The notes beneath the pieces were generated by a model, which worked only from the letters and a program-made list of their open reading frames with translations, did no database searches and was not told where the DNA came from. A DNA stretch of 64,000 nucleotides from Rhizophlyctis rosea (lineage: Eukaryota > Chytridiomycota > Chytridiomycetes > Rhizophlyctidales > Rhizophlyctidaceae), in the NCBI GenBank assembly GCA_027596075.1, contig JADGJC010000127.1, positions 1-64,000 on the forward strand. The letters are read 5' to 3'. Numbering within the stretch: the first letter of the stretch is position 1; every line of letters starts with the position of its first letter. Below, one piece after another: positions 33,735 through 45,482 of the stretch. Position numbers and translations under genes: made by a program.

Positions 33735-36700
33735 TCACGCATAATCGCCATTGCCAACATTGGGTGGTGGGGGATTGCCTTGGTGTCGCTTGTATTGGCC
33801 TAAGGTTCGTGTCAGTCAAACAAGTCTTTCGGGCAACCACCAAAACCATCATTATACACCATACCTGCTTGATCATCGTCATCATCGTATCCTTTCCGCT
33901 TGTAACCGTACCCACCACCACCACGTCCACCACCACCAGGCCCACCACGACCGTATCCTCCGCCTCCCTAATGATACGCCATGGAAGCGAAGTAAGCAAA
34001 CAATTGACATGAAGTAAACAAATATGCTACGGTCGCAGCACACACACACTCACCCTTCCAACAAACCTCCTATCACCCCTATCCCCGTCCCTATCCCTCC
34101 CATCCCTCCGGTCGTAACCCCTCCCCGCACCACCTCGTCGATCCACCCATCCGTCATCACTCTGACCGAACCGTCCAGGACCGGGACTAGGTCTGTGTTG
34201 CGGATTCCAACCACCACCGCCATTCTCGACTGCCGTGCTTGTGCTAGAAGGTCGACTGACAACCGCTGCAGCAGGCACGGGCACCATAGGAATTTGTACA
34301 GGTGGAAGTGGAATTGGCATCCGGGTTAACAAGTCGATGATCTCCTGGATTGGAATGATCGGACCTGTAGACGGGTGCAGTCGGAAAGGATTCGTAAGTA
34401 TCCATCCACGCTTGCAGCTTGCCACGAACATCTTACCGTTGTACTCCTTCGCCGGCGGCAAAGACGTCAAGAATCTTGCAACAGGCTCCGGTATCAAGGG
34501 CACCTTCACATCCTCAGAGGGCTTCGATCCCGGCGCTCCAAATGGTGCAGCGGGACTTCCCACCGCCCCCGCATCACTCGCTCTGCGCTCGTCATTTCCC
34601 TTGGCAGCGACTTCCGGCTTGTACACAGTCCACTTGGTGAAATCCGGACGCGGGTAATTTTCGCGCCGGTACTCGCGTTCTGGTACGATCCTATCAGAAC
34701 GCCCTTGCGGTCGTGACATTGGAGTTGGTGTGGACGTGTGTGGCGTTGCAGTTGCTTGAAGTGTTTGTGCATCAGATGTTTCGCCTGAGAATGCTGCGAT
34801 TTGAATCCCAAAATGAGGTTAGTTTTCGTAACGTAAGAGGATTATTGATGTTGTTGCATACCTGCTATTCCCAACTCAGTTTCCGCGATATTCCGAATAT
34901 CCAAATACTGCCATCGGTCGGCCAAGCTCTTCAAGTGCGATATTGAGCCCTCATCTGGAATTTACACAGATACTGTTAGAGAACTTTAGAATATGTATAT
35001 GCCCGCCGCATGCCATTTACCATCAGGATACACTTCTGCCCTCCGTTTCTCGATATTCATGACGCTCGCCAAATCTCCATATTGATTCTCATAGTCCAGG
35101 AACTTGGCCCAGATGCCTCGGGCTCGTTCAGGCGGCAATGAAGATAGTGCTCTTTCAAACAATGCACGAGTATCTGTGTCAAGTATCATCAGTACACGCA
35201 ATGTGTTCAGATTGTCCTGAATAGAAGCTTCTCATCAAAGCACATACTGTTATCATCATTCAAGCTAATGAGGAAATCCAAATACTCCAACACGAACTTC
35301 GGTGCCTGCTCGTCCTCCGCAAGATTGAACGCTTTGAGTCCAACCTCGAAAATTCGTCCCGCTACAGACGAGTCCCGGTTGCAGTAGAGTTCCATCATGG
35401 CTGGAGCAGAGAGATGTTAGTATATCTTACATGGACAGGCCTACGGCGCAAGCCAATGGGAATGGCGATGGGGTGGTGATCTCGATAAGCTCACCTGCAG
35501 CGACGTATACATGATAACTGCAATTTTGCTTCCTCGCTCGCGTGAAGACCTGTCGTGCCACTTTGATGTTCTGCTGACGCAGTTAGACCACTGATCAATC
35601 TGCCTAAGCGACATGATTTCATACCTGCGCCCGCCTAGCAATCCTCATGAACACAATCCAAACCAAACTCAGCCCCTTCGTACACTCATCCACCTCTAGC
35701 TTCCTCTTTTCCTCCACCCGACTTTGTACTTCCTTCTCCCTCTCCTTCTGCTTTTCCCTCTCCCTCTCCCTCCTCTCTCCATCCCACTCCATTTCAATCT
35801 TATCTTTGTCCGCGTCCGATTCCCTCAATGTAGCCAACAGCCGCTCCCGCTCCTCGTCGTATCGCGTATTGATCTCTTCCAGTTTGCCTTCATAAGCTTC
35901 GATGAGGTTGTCAAAGTGTTTTTGGAGTATGGCAAAGTCTCGCCTGCGGGATTCTTCGAGCTGGATCAGGGTGAAGTTGAGTAGGAGGCTGATGTTGATT
36001 ATGAAAATGCGTAGAGGGAGAGTTAGCTCATTCGTTGCTGGAAGCGAAAAACAATCAGTAAACAAAGAAATTGTATTTACCTTGTGGGCATCGTCTTGAC
36101 CCCATTCGTGAGAAGAGCGGCGGCTTCTTCCACCTTCCCAGCGTCCTGCATGTACTTCGCGGCATCATGCCTGCAACAACTCTGTTATTGTAAGTTAAAC
36201 GATTGAAAGATCGGTGCAAAGCTTACCAAATCTCCGGGTAGAATCGCAACATCAAGAGCGCTGACTTATAAGCGTAAATGACACGAGCGTTCACAGCCGC
36301 ATTATCTTCTAACCCGAGCGGGTTCGATTTCTCCCATGCGATGTATGCTTTCCATGCGCGCAGCTATCGGGATTGAGAACGGATTGGCCAATTTTAGTTG
36401 CTGGATGCTTTGAGAATCCAATGACAAGACAAACCATTTGCAGATCCTTCTCGTTCCAAGTTGGAGGTTTCGCCACCCATGTCTTTTGGACTTTGTCAAT
36501 GGGGTCCAACAAGTTTTTCAGTTCTTTGTAAGCCGTACGCGCCGTCATATAACCAGCCGACTTTTCAGACAGGAACTTCTTGGCCTGTGGAGGGATAATC
36601 GGCGAAGGGGGATGGGAAGAGAATTCATAATGTCAACACAATATGGTCCGCCAACTCCATCCACACACACACGCGCCCTCATCTCCAAACCAATACAACC

Positions 36701-38168
36701 AAATCACAATATATAGTACCGTTAGCTTGTTCAGATTGTTTTCGAAAGCATCATAATCCTTCCAAATGATTTCAATATTTGCCAAGGGTATCCAAATTGC
36801 GCGATGATAGATGCGCCGCAGCTGGTCCATCTTTTGTTGCTCTTCGTACGTTGAGTTCGTCTACAAAAGGAAGGATTATGACATGATCCAACATTGCGAT
36901 CAGACGAATGTTTGCAACAAGGTTCACATCAACGGAGCCACGATGAATGATGGAAAGTGCACCCAATGCCGCCCACCCAATGCAATGATGCAAGTTCAGT
37001 AGAGACACAAGCATAGACAACCGGATGTCAGCAGAAGAGACGCCAAAAGAAGACCACTAATGTTTCTCACAGCGTGCAGGATGAATACCAAACAAAGCAC
37101 CGACAAAGGACTCGTTATCTATTCGTTCGCCGACATAACAAATACGCCTATATTGTGTCCGAGTCCCAGCCACCATCTTGTCCATCCCCATCCATGCCAT
37201 CGTCAATCAATTTGGCAAACCGTTACTCACCTCACCAGATTTGGTGAAGAAAAGGTAATCGCTCCATATGTACCCAGAGTCCTTGTCATTGCCGATGTGT
37301 TGAAGCACATACTCGAACGTTGTTTTGATCGTGTTGCGCGCTTCCTGCTTCTTATCAGGCGTGACATTGGGCCCGGAGTGGGTCCTTCTGATGTAATTCA
37401 AGTAGAACCGCCATAGATCGACAGATACGACGGACAAAAGGCAACGGCGGAAAATGGCTTCCATGCGTTCAAAATCCTTCTGCTTTTGTTCAAACTCTGC
37501 GTAGGCAATCCAGAAACGAGGCTGAATCCAACAGGAAAACTTGAATATGAATCATAGATACACATGAGACTCGAAGCAGCACATACCGCCGTAGGGAATT
37601 GAGTGACAATGCCTTCGAAAACGGATCGTACGAGTGCTGGATCTCCTCGCAGTTGTGATTCGCTAAGCAATGCCGTCCATGAATCTGCGTCCCACGGGTT
37701 TCGTTGAGTTTTGATGCGAAGGCGGTCTATGCGATCCATTGTTGCTAGGTTGAGCGGGCCGGTCCTGGTGATGCCTGAGCCCGAAGCAACTGACGGCGCA
37801 GGAGATGGCAAGCGTAAGCCAGCACGGTGTCGGCTCTCTGAAGGTTCGTCAGGCTGGGGTGTCTGCGGTTCCGAAGGTCCAGATTGTTCGTCCTTCTCAT
37901 CTTTGACCTCAGGCCGGAAGGGTGGGTCGTGCGGTCGATGATTGTGCCCATGGTTTGGTGGTTGGCCCGCAAAGTTGCCATTGGGTGTGGAGGCTTCCTC
38001 CATCTTCACGTCCAGTTCCATAGACGATTCGTGCTTTAGAGGTGCTTCAGATGGTGCCGGAAGCTGCAGCTGTGGAACGTTGGCGAGTGCAGGATCTACG
38101 TCTTCTGGCTGCATTGGTTCCTGTTCTGGCGTTACAGCCTCCAGCATGTCCAGTGATAGGTCCGCCAT
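33735..38168 (-). CDS. RNA14: RNA14/CstF-77, mRNA 3'-end cleavage factor subunit
   Basis: Scaffold subunit of the cleavage and polyadenylation machinery, built of HAT repeats and dimeric in the nucleus. The start ATG (38168-38166) opens [11 protein letters not shown], with an acidic, Pro-rich leader. HAT-type repeats follow: [31 protein letters not shown] with [56 protein letters not shown] and [19 protein letters not shown]. The C-terminal region has [13 protein letters not shown] and IIDLLTRM, corresponding to the RNA15-binding monkeytail part. The end is a Gly/Arg-rich tail ([18 protein letters not shown]) completed by small exons ([13 protein letters not shown], then GQYKRHQGN to the stop at 33735). 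A long Glu/Arg coiled segment ([19 protein letters not shown]) is inserted between HAT repeats, unusual for the family. About 14 introns. Confidence 0.9.
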
Positions 38169-38666
38169 TTTGTGTAGGGGGTTGTCAGTAAAGGGTTTGA
38201 ATGGTATCAGGTTGCCGCTATCGGTTGATCGTGAAAAATCTACAAATCTGACGTAAGTTGCTGGGAAAAGAGGAGCGCAGTCGATGGGTGGGAAAGACAA
38301 ACTGAACCCGACCAGGCAATTTAACCTTTGATGGGCTTTATAGGGCTTGCGCGGCTTGTTGAGGCTTGAAGGAAAGCCAATGCAATGGGTCCGATCGTTG
38401 TGGACAAGGCTAGGACACCACACAGATCTGGTCTATTTTTACCACCATTTTCCCACACCGGAAATTGTCATCTGAAACACTTCCCATTGCCACCTTCCCG
38501 AATAGTCGAAACTATCAAACTGTCCGTCTTCTGTCCAGCACGCGTGTCTTGCACTTTGTTGGGAAAAGCATTCAGCAGACCGCTTTTGTGTAGTGTGCTT
38601 CGTTCTGCTCCACTCGGTGCCCACATATTTCAGAAATCTGTACTTTCGCGAGGAACTACACGCAAA
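38169..38666. promoter_or_regulatory. Divergent promoter of RNA14 and REX2
   Basis: The start codons are 499 bp apart. The REX2 side is open in frame with REX2 from an ATG at 38385, so part of this region may encode a mitochondrial leader for REX2. Confidence 0.4.
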
Positions 38667-39574
38667 ATGTCAAGCATGTCCATCAAGGACCCTCTGGTGT
38701 GGGTTGATTTGGAGGTAGGCTGCAGAAGAACCTACTCGCATGGGATTATTACCATCGTATTCATTCGGCATCTGAATCAATCGACAGATGACAGGATTGG
38801 ACCTTTCAAAAGGTATTAGGGGCGTCTCTTACAAACCCCCTCACCGAAATTCATTGAAACTCATATATTGATCACATCGCAACAGACTGTATCATTGAAA
38901 TTGCGGTCATAATTACCAATGGTGATTTGAATGTCGTTGCGGAAGGTCCAGATCTTATCATTCATCAGGTGAGGTTTTCAGAATGTTCGTCTTTCATCAC
39001 CGATTATTTATATGCAACATTTACTGGCAGTCGAAGGAAGTCATGGAGGATATGAATGACTGGTGAGCGCCTCCTGCCAGCATATGTCATACCAAACGTA
39101 AACCTTAGATTTTGATTCTAGGTGCATCCGAACACATGGAGAGGTAAACTCATTGATGTCCGACAATCTTATCCGATGAGACGACCTGACCCACGGGCTT
39201 CTTTCCCATGTTAGTCCGGCTTAACCGCTGCCGTCCTGAAAAGCACGATAACGACTCAACAAGCGGAGGAACAAGTCATGGCTTTCGTCCGTCGCCACAT
39301 TCCAACCCAAAGGGTCGGTCTGCTGGCAGGAAACTCGGTGCACGTTGACAAGCAGTTTCTACAGAAGGAGATGCCAAATTTCTTGAACTGGTTGCATTAT
39401 CGCATTGTGGACGTCAGCACCGTGAAAGAGCTGGCCAAAAGATGGTACCCGGAAGCATATGATAATGCGCCGCTGAAACAAAACACCCATCGAGCCCTGG
39501 ACGACATCCGGGAAAGCATCAAGGAATTGCAATATTTCCGCCAAACTGTATTTTGTCATCATTTGCAAAAGTAA
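38667..39574 (+). CDS. REX2: Oligoribonuclease REX2 (DEDDh 3'-5' exonuclease)
   Basis: Degrades short RNA oligonucleotides, in fungi mainly in mitochondria. Six exons (38667-38714, 38788-38812, 38886-38968, 39031-39062, 39122-39143, 39215-39574) join in phase to 189 residues, the normal size for the family. Exo I motif WVDLEMTGLD supplies the first Asp and Glu. [15 protein letters not shown] and EGPDLIIHQ follow, then [26 protein letters not shown] (Exo II Asp) and the Exo III His-Asp in [11 protein letters not shown]. All catalytic residues are present. The in-frame upstream ATG at 38385 would add 94 residues containing a basic stretch (PARVSCTLLGKAFSRPLL) that could be a mitochondrial presequence, so the true start may be 38385 or between. 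Confidence 0.9.
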
Positions 39575-39738
39575 TCAGATATTATGCGAGCGCTCAATAT
39601 GGCAACATATCTCATTGGCATTTTAAACAGTTAGCGTGCTTTGCACATCACTACTGATGCCTATACGTTACTTGTGGTCACATTTGAATTGACCACGCCT
39701 CCAACATCAGATGTAAGGGAAGCTACCTGTGTACTGTC

Positions 39739-40550
39739 CTATGCGATATCAATTGCCTCCACGTCCGAGACATCTTCCTCAGACACGTCCGACAACTCTC
39801 CCGAGGAATCAAACCCAAAGTATTCCCTCCAATTCGCCTCTAATGCCCTTGACTCCGATCCCAGCCCTGACATCGACCCACTTCCCTCACCGGAACCGCT
39901 CGGCCCATCGATCCCATGCACCGGACAACACGCAACAACTTCCTCCTCCTCCCTCATCCCGCCAGATAGGTCCCCTTCAGTCGCCAGAGAATTTTGCCAA
40001 ACAATCCTTTTCGCCTCTCTCACCCCATCGATGCGCACCCGAACACGCTTTCGTCCATCTTTCTCCAATTGACCCCTTGGCACCAGCTTTCTTTTCTTTC
40101 TTCTGTGCTCGTCCTCAGCGTCTGCTTCACTTAGGGCTAGCAGGTTTAGTCGGGCTTTCTTGTCAATCGACAGCAAGTTGAGACGAGCTTTCTTATCCAT
40201 CTAAATGGTTGGTATGAGAGTAAATGGGTAAATAAGGTCATGAGAAACATGGCTAGTTAGCGCCATGCACAGTATGTATACGACAACGTGATGCGAAGTA
40301 AACATTCCACAAATACCTTGTATATGTCGCCTGTCCGCAGCGAATCGGCAATCATCCTCCGAGTCCTTATCAGAGGTCCTTCGATGATGTCGTCCAATAA
40401 CCCATCCCTTTTCAGATCAATTCCGTGCCGTATCAGCAGCTCCATGATGCGATTCAACCCATCATCCGTTGCCCTCGCAAGGCCAGAGCACCATGGGATA
40501 TACGGCACAGGGAACCAGACACGCCAACCAAAAGCAGTGTAAGGAACCAT
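39739..40550 (-). CDS. Hypothetical acidic nuclear-type protein
   Basis: I do not recognise a family. Two exons (40550-40317 and 40200-39739) join in phase at ATACAAG|gtattt...atttag|ATG and give 231 residues. Exon 1 is globular (LNRIMELLIRHGIDLKRDGL, then IRTRRMIADSLRTG). Exon 2 starts with a direct repeat (DKKARLNLL twice, 11 residues apart), then a nuclear-localisation-like RRKKRK, KRVRVRIDG, and an acidic Ser-rich tail with ANWREYFGFDSSGEL. The exon 2 ATG could be an independent start if the first exon is not used. It ends convergently with REX2, leaving 164 bp between the stops. Confidence 0.55.
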
Positions 40551-41130
40551 GATTGATCATAGTGGGAGGTGTAACAAGGCAGACGTGGCGCAAGTAGAGG
40601 CCCTCAGGTTCGTACAGGCGCAGGGGAATTGGTTAAGATATGTGATAAAAAGATATCCTGTAGGCGCATGCAAGCGGACTTGAATGCTTGACCCGTGTGC
40701 TGATCTCAAGGCTAAGATGGTGGATGGATGGATGGATAGATGGATGGATGGATGGATGGATGGATGGGGGATGAGATACGATGAGAGAAGGGGGAAAGGC
40801 ACGACAGCAACATGGGGGGAAATTACACGACGACGAGGAGCGGAGAAGGCGTGAGGGAGGGAACGAGGCAGACAGGGCAGCCGATCTGGATGTGTGGTGA
40901 TGGACGGAGGCTTGTGAAGAGCTTACGTACAGCAATGTGGCTTGTTCATACCAGCCCAGCTGCTGGAGGACCCTGGCGCCTATGGTGACCAAGGAAACAA
41001 TTGCTCTGCTACCAGCTACCAGACTCTGAACAAGACTCTACATTCTATTCATAATTTACATTCATCCTATCTGCATCATTAAATCAGTTCTACCTTTACA
41101 TTGCAACACTCTAAGCAGCACATAGTCATT
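40551..41130. other. Intergenic with microsatellite
   Basis: Upstream of the 39739-40550 gene and beyond the 3' end of the IQ-motif gene. It contains an ATGG tetranucleotide tract (40716-40767). No gene seen. Confidence 0.45.
40716..40767. repeat. (ATGG)n microsatellite
   Basis: About 13 units of ATGG/TGGA with one ATAG interruption near 40737. Confidence 0.95.
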
Positions 41131-43542
41131 CTAGAATTCCTCATTAAACTTTCTGGATGACAGCATTACGTCACCAATGGACTGCTGAGACCTTCCAGAC
41201 CAGGGACGAGCTTTCTTCCCTCCATCCTGCAGCAATTCACCCATCTCAAGCAACTCGTTTTCCTTTCCTGGCACTGATGGAACGTTTACGGCATTGTTGG
41301 TGTGCGTCAATTCGACAATGTATCCGCCTTCGCCATCCAAATCGAATGTGGCGGGATCTAATGGAAAAAAATGTGAGGTTTGGTGGTCACTCACTACCTT
41401 ACATGTTCAAGGGTCAGATGCCTACCATCGGATTTGCCCGTGGTAGCAAGCTCCAGCCAGCCATCATGGTACTGCTCGAAATCTAGTGCTCGCGTCCACT
41501 TGATTAACCAATCCACATCGCCATCGTTTTCAAGTTGCGCCAGGACATCATTGGCAATTTGGTCGGTCTGAGCAGGATCGAACTCTTGACCTGATGTTAG
41601 CGAAGGTGGTAGTGGCGGCGGGAGGAGGTTCTCGTCTTGTACTGGTTCGCCGGCTGGCGGTATGGGATACATTTTTAAGCCGCTATCTGAGTAGTGCACG
41701 ACGACGGTTGTGGGAACATACCTTGGTCTTCCAATGCGAGTCTCTTCCCTTGACGATACCTGTTATGCTCAGTCAGAAAAAATGAAGGTTTGATCCGTGC
41801 AACCTTACAGGTACCAACATTTTCTGCAACCATATCAACTTCTTCAGCTTCTTCTTTTTGTCCACGTCCTGCCGTCTCAGGAGTTTCACATGATGGAACC
41901 CCACGGCCTTCTCCACCGCCACCTGTTCTGCAGCTTCCCTCCTCTCCATCCATACCTGCGTTCCGGCAAATCAGCGATGAACATGCTTTCAATACTAAGG
42001 CTCTGCAAACCTACTTTGTCCGACACGGCACGCCACCCGTTATTTTCGATTCTCACATACCACCCCTCTGCCGGCGGAAGTAAGATGTCTCAATTCTGTC
42101 AACATGGACATCGGTGGAAGGCTACATACCGTCTTTATACTCAGGAAGCGGCCCGGTCTTATCAAAGAGATCCCGTGGAAGAGCTTGCTTCGCATATGCC
42201 GCCGTGTAATCTCTCGGACTGAAAGCGTTCATATCAATGAGGTTTCTATGCACAAATATTTTGTAATAAATCGTTGGCGGAAATGTGACCTGTTGTAGAT
42301 GTTATCAATGTACAAACAGAGCGAAAGTAGGACGTTTGCCAAAGCAACTCACCCCTCCAAGCCGAAATTTTACATGTGCGGACATCGCGCCATCAATGAG
42401 GTTTGCCTCTTGCGGGTTGATATACTTTAGTAACTTGCGCGGATCGCCACGTTCCCGGAATTTGATCAAGTCGCGAAGAAAATGGTAGATTTTGACGTTC
42501 TGCAGATGCCAATACCAAAGTAATCAATATGGCTGACCAGCTCTGAATGATTTCATAAGCAATCTCTTACATAAAATCGTTTCCATGCATCCTGTATCTT
42601 CCGAGCAGCCTGCTCCCAAGTATTATACCTCCCCGCAGCTTTGTGTGCTCTCCAGACCATCTCCTTCCGGGCTTCGATACCCGCTCGTCCCTTGCGCTCA
42701 TCGGTACTCTATGATCAATCAGTGTCAAAAGCGTGGGTTTGAAAGGTAAGACAATTGCAACCAACCATGTCTTTGAAGCGCAAGTAGGACCGTCTCATGA
42801 TGTGCATACGCCAGTACGCTTGGATGTAGGCGGCACAGAAACATGGGAAATCAGGTGGAAGGCGGTTTTGCGAGATCTCAACCATACGACAGTATTTGTG
42901 GTAGCGGAGAATCAATCTTTCCTGACCGGCAATTCGTGTAAGATTGCGGAATCGCTATAGCGGATGAAGAACATTTTTTGAAGCTCATTGCATACCTGCA
43001 CCGTCAAATCACTGACATCCGGCATCACTGGATACATCTCGTAATCATCCAGCCCATGCGTCTCAGTTGACATTCGCCAATACATGACTGCGACAAACTT
43101 TCTCCGCGTCTGCCAACCTCTGACAGCACTTTGGATTATGATAGCGGCGGCAGATCGTGCCAGCTGCTCTTTGAGGGCATTGTCCTCCCGAGCAGCCGTT
43201 CCTGCTATGCTAGAGCGCCGCATTTGAGACGGACTCGGTCGACGGTCTGGTGGAGCTGCGATATCGAGAGAATTCAGCGTGCCGTTCAATGGGATCGGAA
43301 GGCGAGCGAGGGCCAGCTGAACGGTGGAATCAGAGATTGATTTCTGCTCATTTTGAAGAGAAGGCTGTCATTACCAGTCTGGCCTTTTTTGATATTTTTA
43401 GTTGTCGTTCATATTTATCATTAGGGAATTCGATTGTTTCCAGGAGCTTTATTGGATCGAACCCCCATAATTGACGGTGAAATTGTGAGATACCCCGTGC
43501 GCTCCGCTCGTCGACGCCTGCTACTGAGCTTGTTGCTGCCAT
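41131..43542 (-). CDS. IQ-motif protein resembling MFI/C11orf65
   Basis: Resembles the animal protein MFI (C11orf65), an IQ-motif protein of poorly known role. The start ATG (43542-43540) has a good context and opens MAATSSVAGVDERSARG. Exon 1 joins across an intron (ACTG|gtaatg...gttcag|CTG) to LALARLPIPLNGTLNSLDIA. A first IQ-like motif is AAAIIIQSAVRGWQTRRKF and a second AYIQAYWRMHIMRRSYLRF; both could bind calmodulin. The most diagnostic block is VTFPPTIYYKIFVHRNLIDM followed by SPRDYTAAYAK and GWYVRIENNGWRAVSDK. C-terminal exons are Glu/Pro-rich and end SSRKFNEEF at 41131. About eight introns. The family link rests on recalled similarity of the VTFPP block and needs a search. Confidence 0.68.
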
Positions 43543-44906
43543 TTCCACCGTTTTCCGATTTTATGACGAGAGTCAACGACACTTGCTTGAGTTGTTCGCC
43601 CACGCGTCAAAAGTCACTCTGGGGGTCTGGGTGTGGAGTGGCGGTGTTACCGTGCTGACCTAAGTCATTCTGATTGGTGCCAACTTGATTGTCATCAGAT
43701 CAGACTCACAACCCAACAACCCTTTCTCACTCCGCTTCCTCACTTCTTCGACCGCGGATCTATCCATTTCCCCCTGCAACCAACTCTGCCACGGCATGGG
43801 AGGGCCAGGATTCGTACCTTACAACCAACCTTGATTGATTCGCTCTCAAGGCGTTGAGAGAGGGCGACTAGCTGTAAACCCATGTTGAATACTCGCACGT
43901 GCTTGGGGCCACTTCAGTGCTCGAACCGCCTTTTTCTGGGATACGTCAGAATCGGCTGGAGTGTCCCCTCCCTTCGGGGAGAGAAAGGAATGGCGCCTAG
44001 CTGAGGGTTTGCTCCCGAATCAAGCCGTGCCGGAGAGGTGGTCAGCTCGTGGAAGGGGATCGGAAGGTAAGCATGTTTATCCTAAACGATCGGTTTTTCT
44101 ACAAACACACTGACGCAACGCTGCTTTCCTTCGTGCTAGAGGAACGTATCGACAGCTGCAGTACCCAGGACCAAGCACCAAGCCTTCCCTGCCGCCAACT
44201 ACGACTAGTCATACCAAGAAAGGTTTAGTGTAGTTGTACGTAGCGTAGATGGGGCTGTTGGGCGCAGAGGGAATTGGGTAGAGGAGGGGACTGGAAATTA
44301 AGGTGAGTCAGGAAGCTGAAGGGGAGCAAGGCATTCCATAGGTCTCTTGCGCATCCGGTGCGCGACCCGGGATTCGAGGTAACACTCGGTTTCGGTGATA
44401 ACGGAAGTTCCTACTCAGAAATCTAACGGTGGACCGTTAGAGGATGACTGGGTGGATGAGCCAGGAAGCTCTGCCCATTTTGGGAGTGAGCCGGTCCAAG
44501 AGAAAACTAGGAATTGCCTTCGAACTGGATACTTCCTTCTTTGTTGTGTTGGGTCACCCATTCGGCTACTTCAGTTGCATGCAGGATACCCTTACCAATA
44601 CCTTCGCTGGCTTTTCGGGGCGTGCAATCCGTCGCTGCCTTTTCAAAGGCAACCGTGAAAGCCGGTAACAAGTTCCGACATGGTAATCTTGCTAGTATGT
44701 GGTCTGGTATGTGCATATCTGTTATTCTGGTCCGTGCATTCATTGACTCAAGTACAACAGATCATCTCGGACGAAACGCACGGCAATACTACAGAACCCA
44801 TCTTCACTCAAGAAAATATATCACGTCCTTGTCGGGCGACTTCTCAAACCGATCCAAATCCAGTTCACTGAGCACGTCCACAGGTACTTCCTGGTGCTCA
44901 GGTCGA

Positions 44907-44930
44907 CCGTTCAGGAGTGATGCCTAACGG
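44907..44930 (+). repeat. Repeated hairpin, copy 1
   Basis: CCGTT and AACGG flank CAGGAGTGATGCCT, forming a stem-loop with an inner AGG/CCT stem. The same motif recurs 89 bp downstream with a compensatory change. Confidence 0.6.
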
Positions 44931-44995
44931 CGCGGTAAAATGCACTGGAGGAGGTCAAGACAGGGTCCGTCTGGATCACAATGTGGTCAGGCGGT

Positions 44996-45019
44996 CGGTT
45001 CAGGAGTGATGCCTAACCG
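44996..45019 (+). repeat. Repeated hairpin, copy 2
   Basis: CGGTT and AACCG flank the same CAGGAGTGATGCCT core. The outer stem swaps a C-G pair for G-C relative to copy 1, so pairing is kept although the bases differ. Confidence 0.6.
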
Positions 45020-45060
45020 GGCCGGCAGGCACTTGTCTAGCGGGGGAGAGGGGCCGTGGC

Positions 45061-45103
45061 CGATGCGCATTTTGTGCGAGTGGGTTCAATTCCACCAAGG
45101 ACC
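45061..45103 (+). repeat. tRNA-like 3' end
   Basis: GCGCA-TTT-TGTGC (45065-45077) looks like a class II variable arm. It is followed by a perfect T arm (GTGGG TTCAATT CCAC) with B box GGTTCAATTCC, then AAGGACCA as a possible acceptor 3' strand. No matching 5' half (GGTCCTT) or anticodon arm is found at normal distance; GGTCCGT at 44964 pairs with one mismatch but is too far. A tRNA fragment or pol III SINE is more likely than a working tRNA. Confidence 0.4.
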
Positions 45104-45482
45104 ATAAAGTTGCATGTGTGTGGTTGTCGTAAATGATCAACAATATACTTTATTGTGTCTGTGAAAACGTCTTCAATGGTGCTGTTCCATGCTCGGAGGC
45201 GGGTATTGGCGGAACCGTCTTATTGGTCAGGATACAAAGTTGTAATCAAGTAATCTCGATACCGGCTGTAATGGACAGATCACAAATACGTTTGAGGGTG
45301 CGTCAAAACATGTCAACTGCCAGCGGTATCTTACCTCAAGATAGTCTTCAGATCCTTCCTAGCGATATTCTCCCTGAATACAATCTCCTCCACATGATAC
45401 TTACCCGTAAAGTATGGTACAAGTCTATGGCACCCGAAGAACTCAATCAGCCTTGATCCCCTCATTCACAGGACAATCCTCC

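Larger units (their letters stand above)
43543..45482. other. Gene desert, 1.9 kb
   Basis: No protein gene supported. It contains a UUCG-capped hairpin (CTCCC-TTCG-GGGAG, about 43966-43981), a covarying hairpin pair (44907-44930 and 44996-45019) and a tRNA-like 3' end (45061-45103). Confidence 0.45.

Noticed and set aside
33487..33999. 170-codon minus-strand ORF at the RNA14 3' end.
   Set aside because: It runs through introns of RNA14; the spliced frame GQYKRHQGN ends at 33735.
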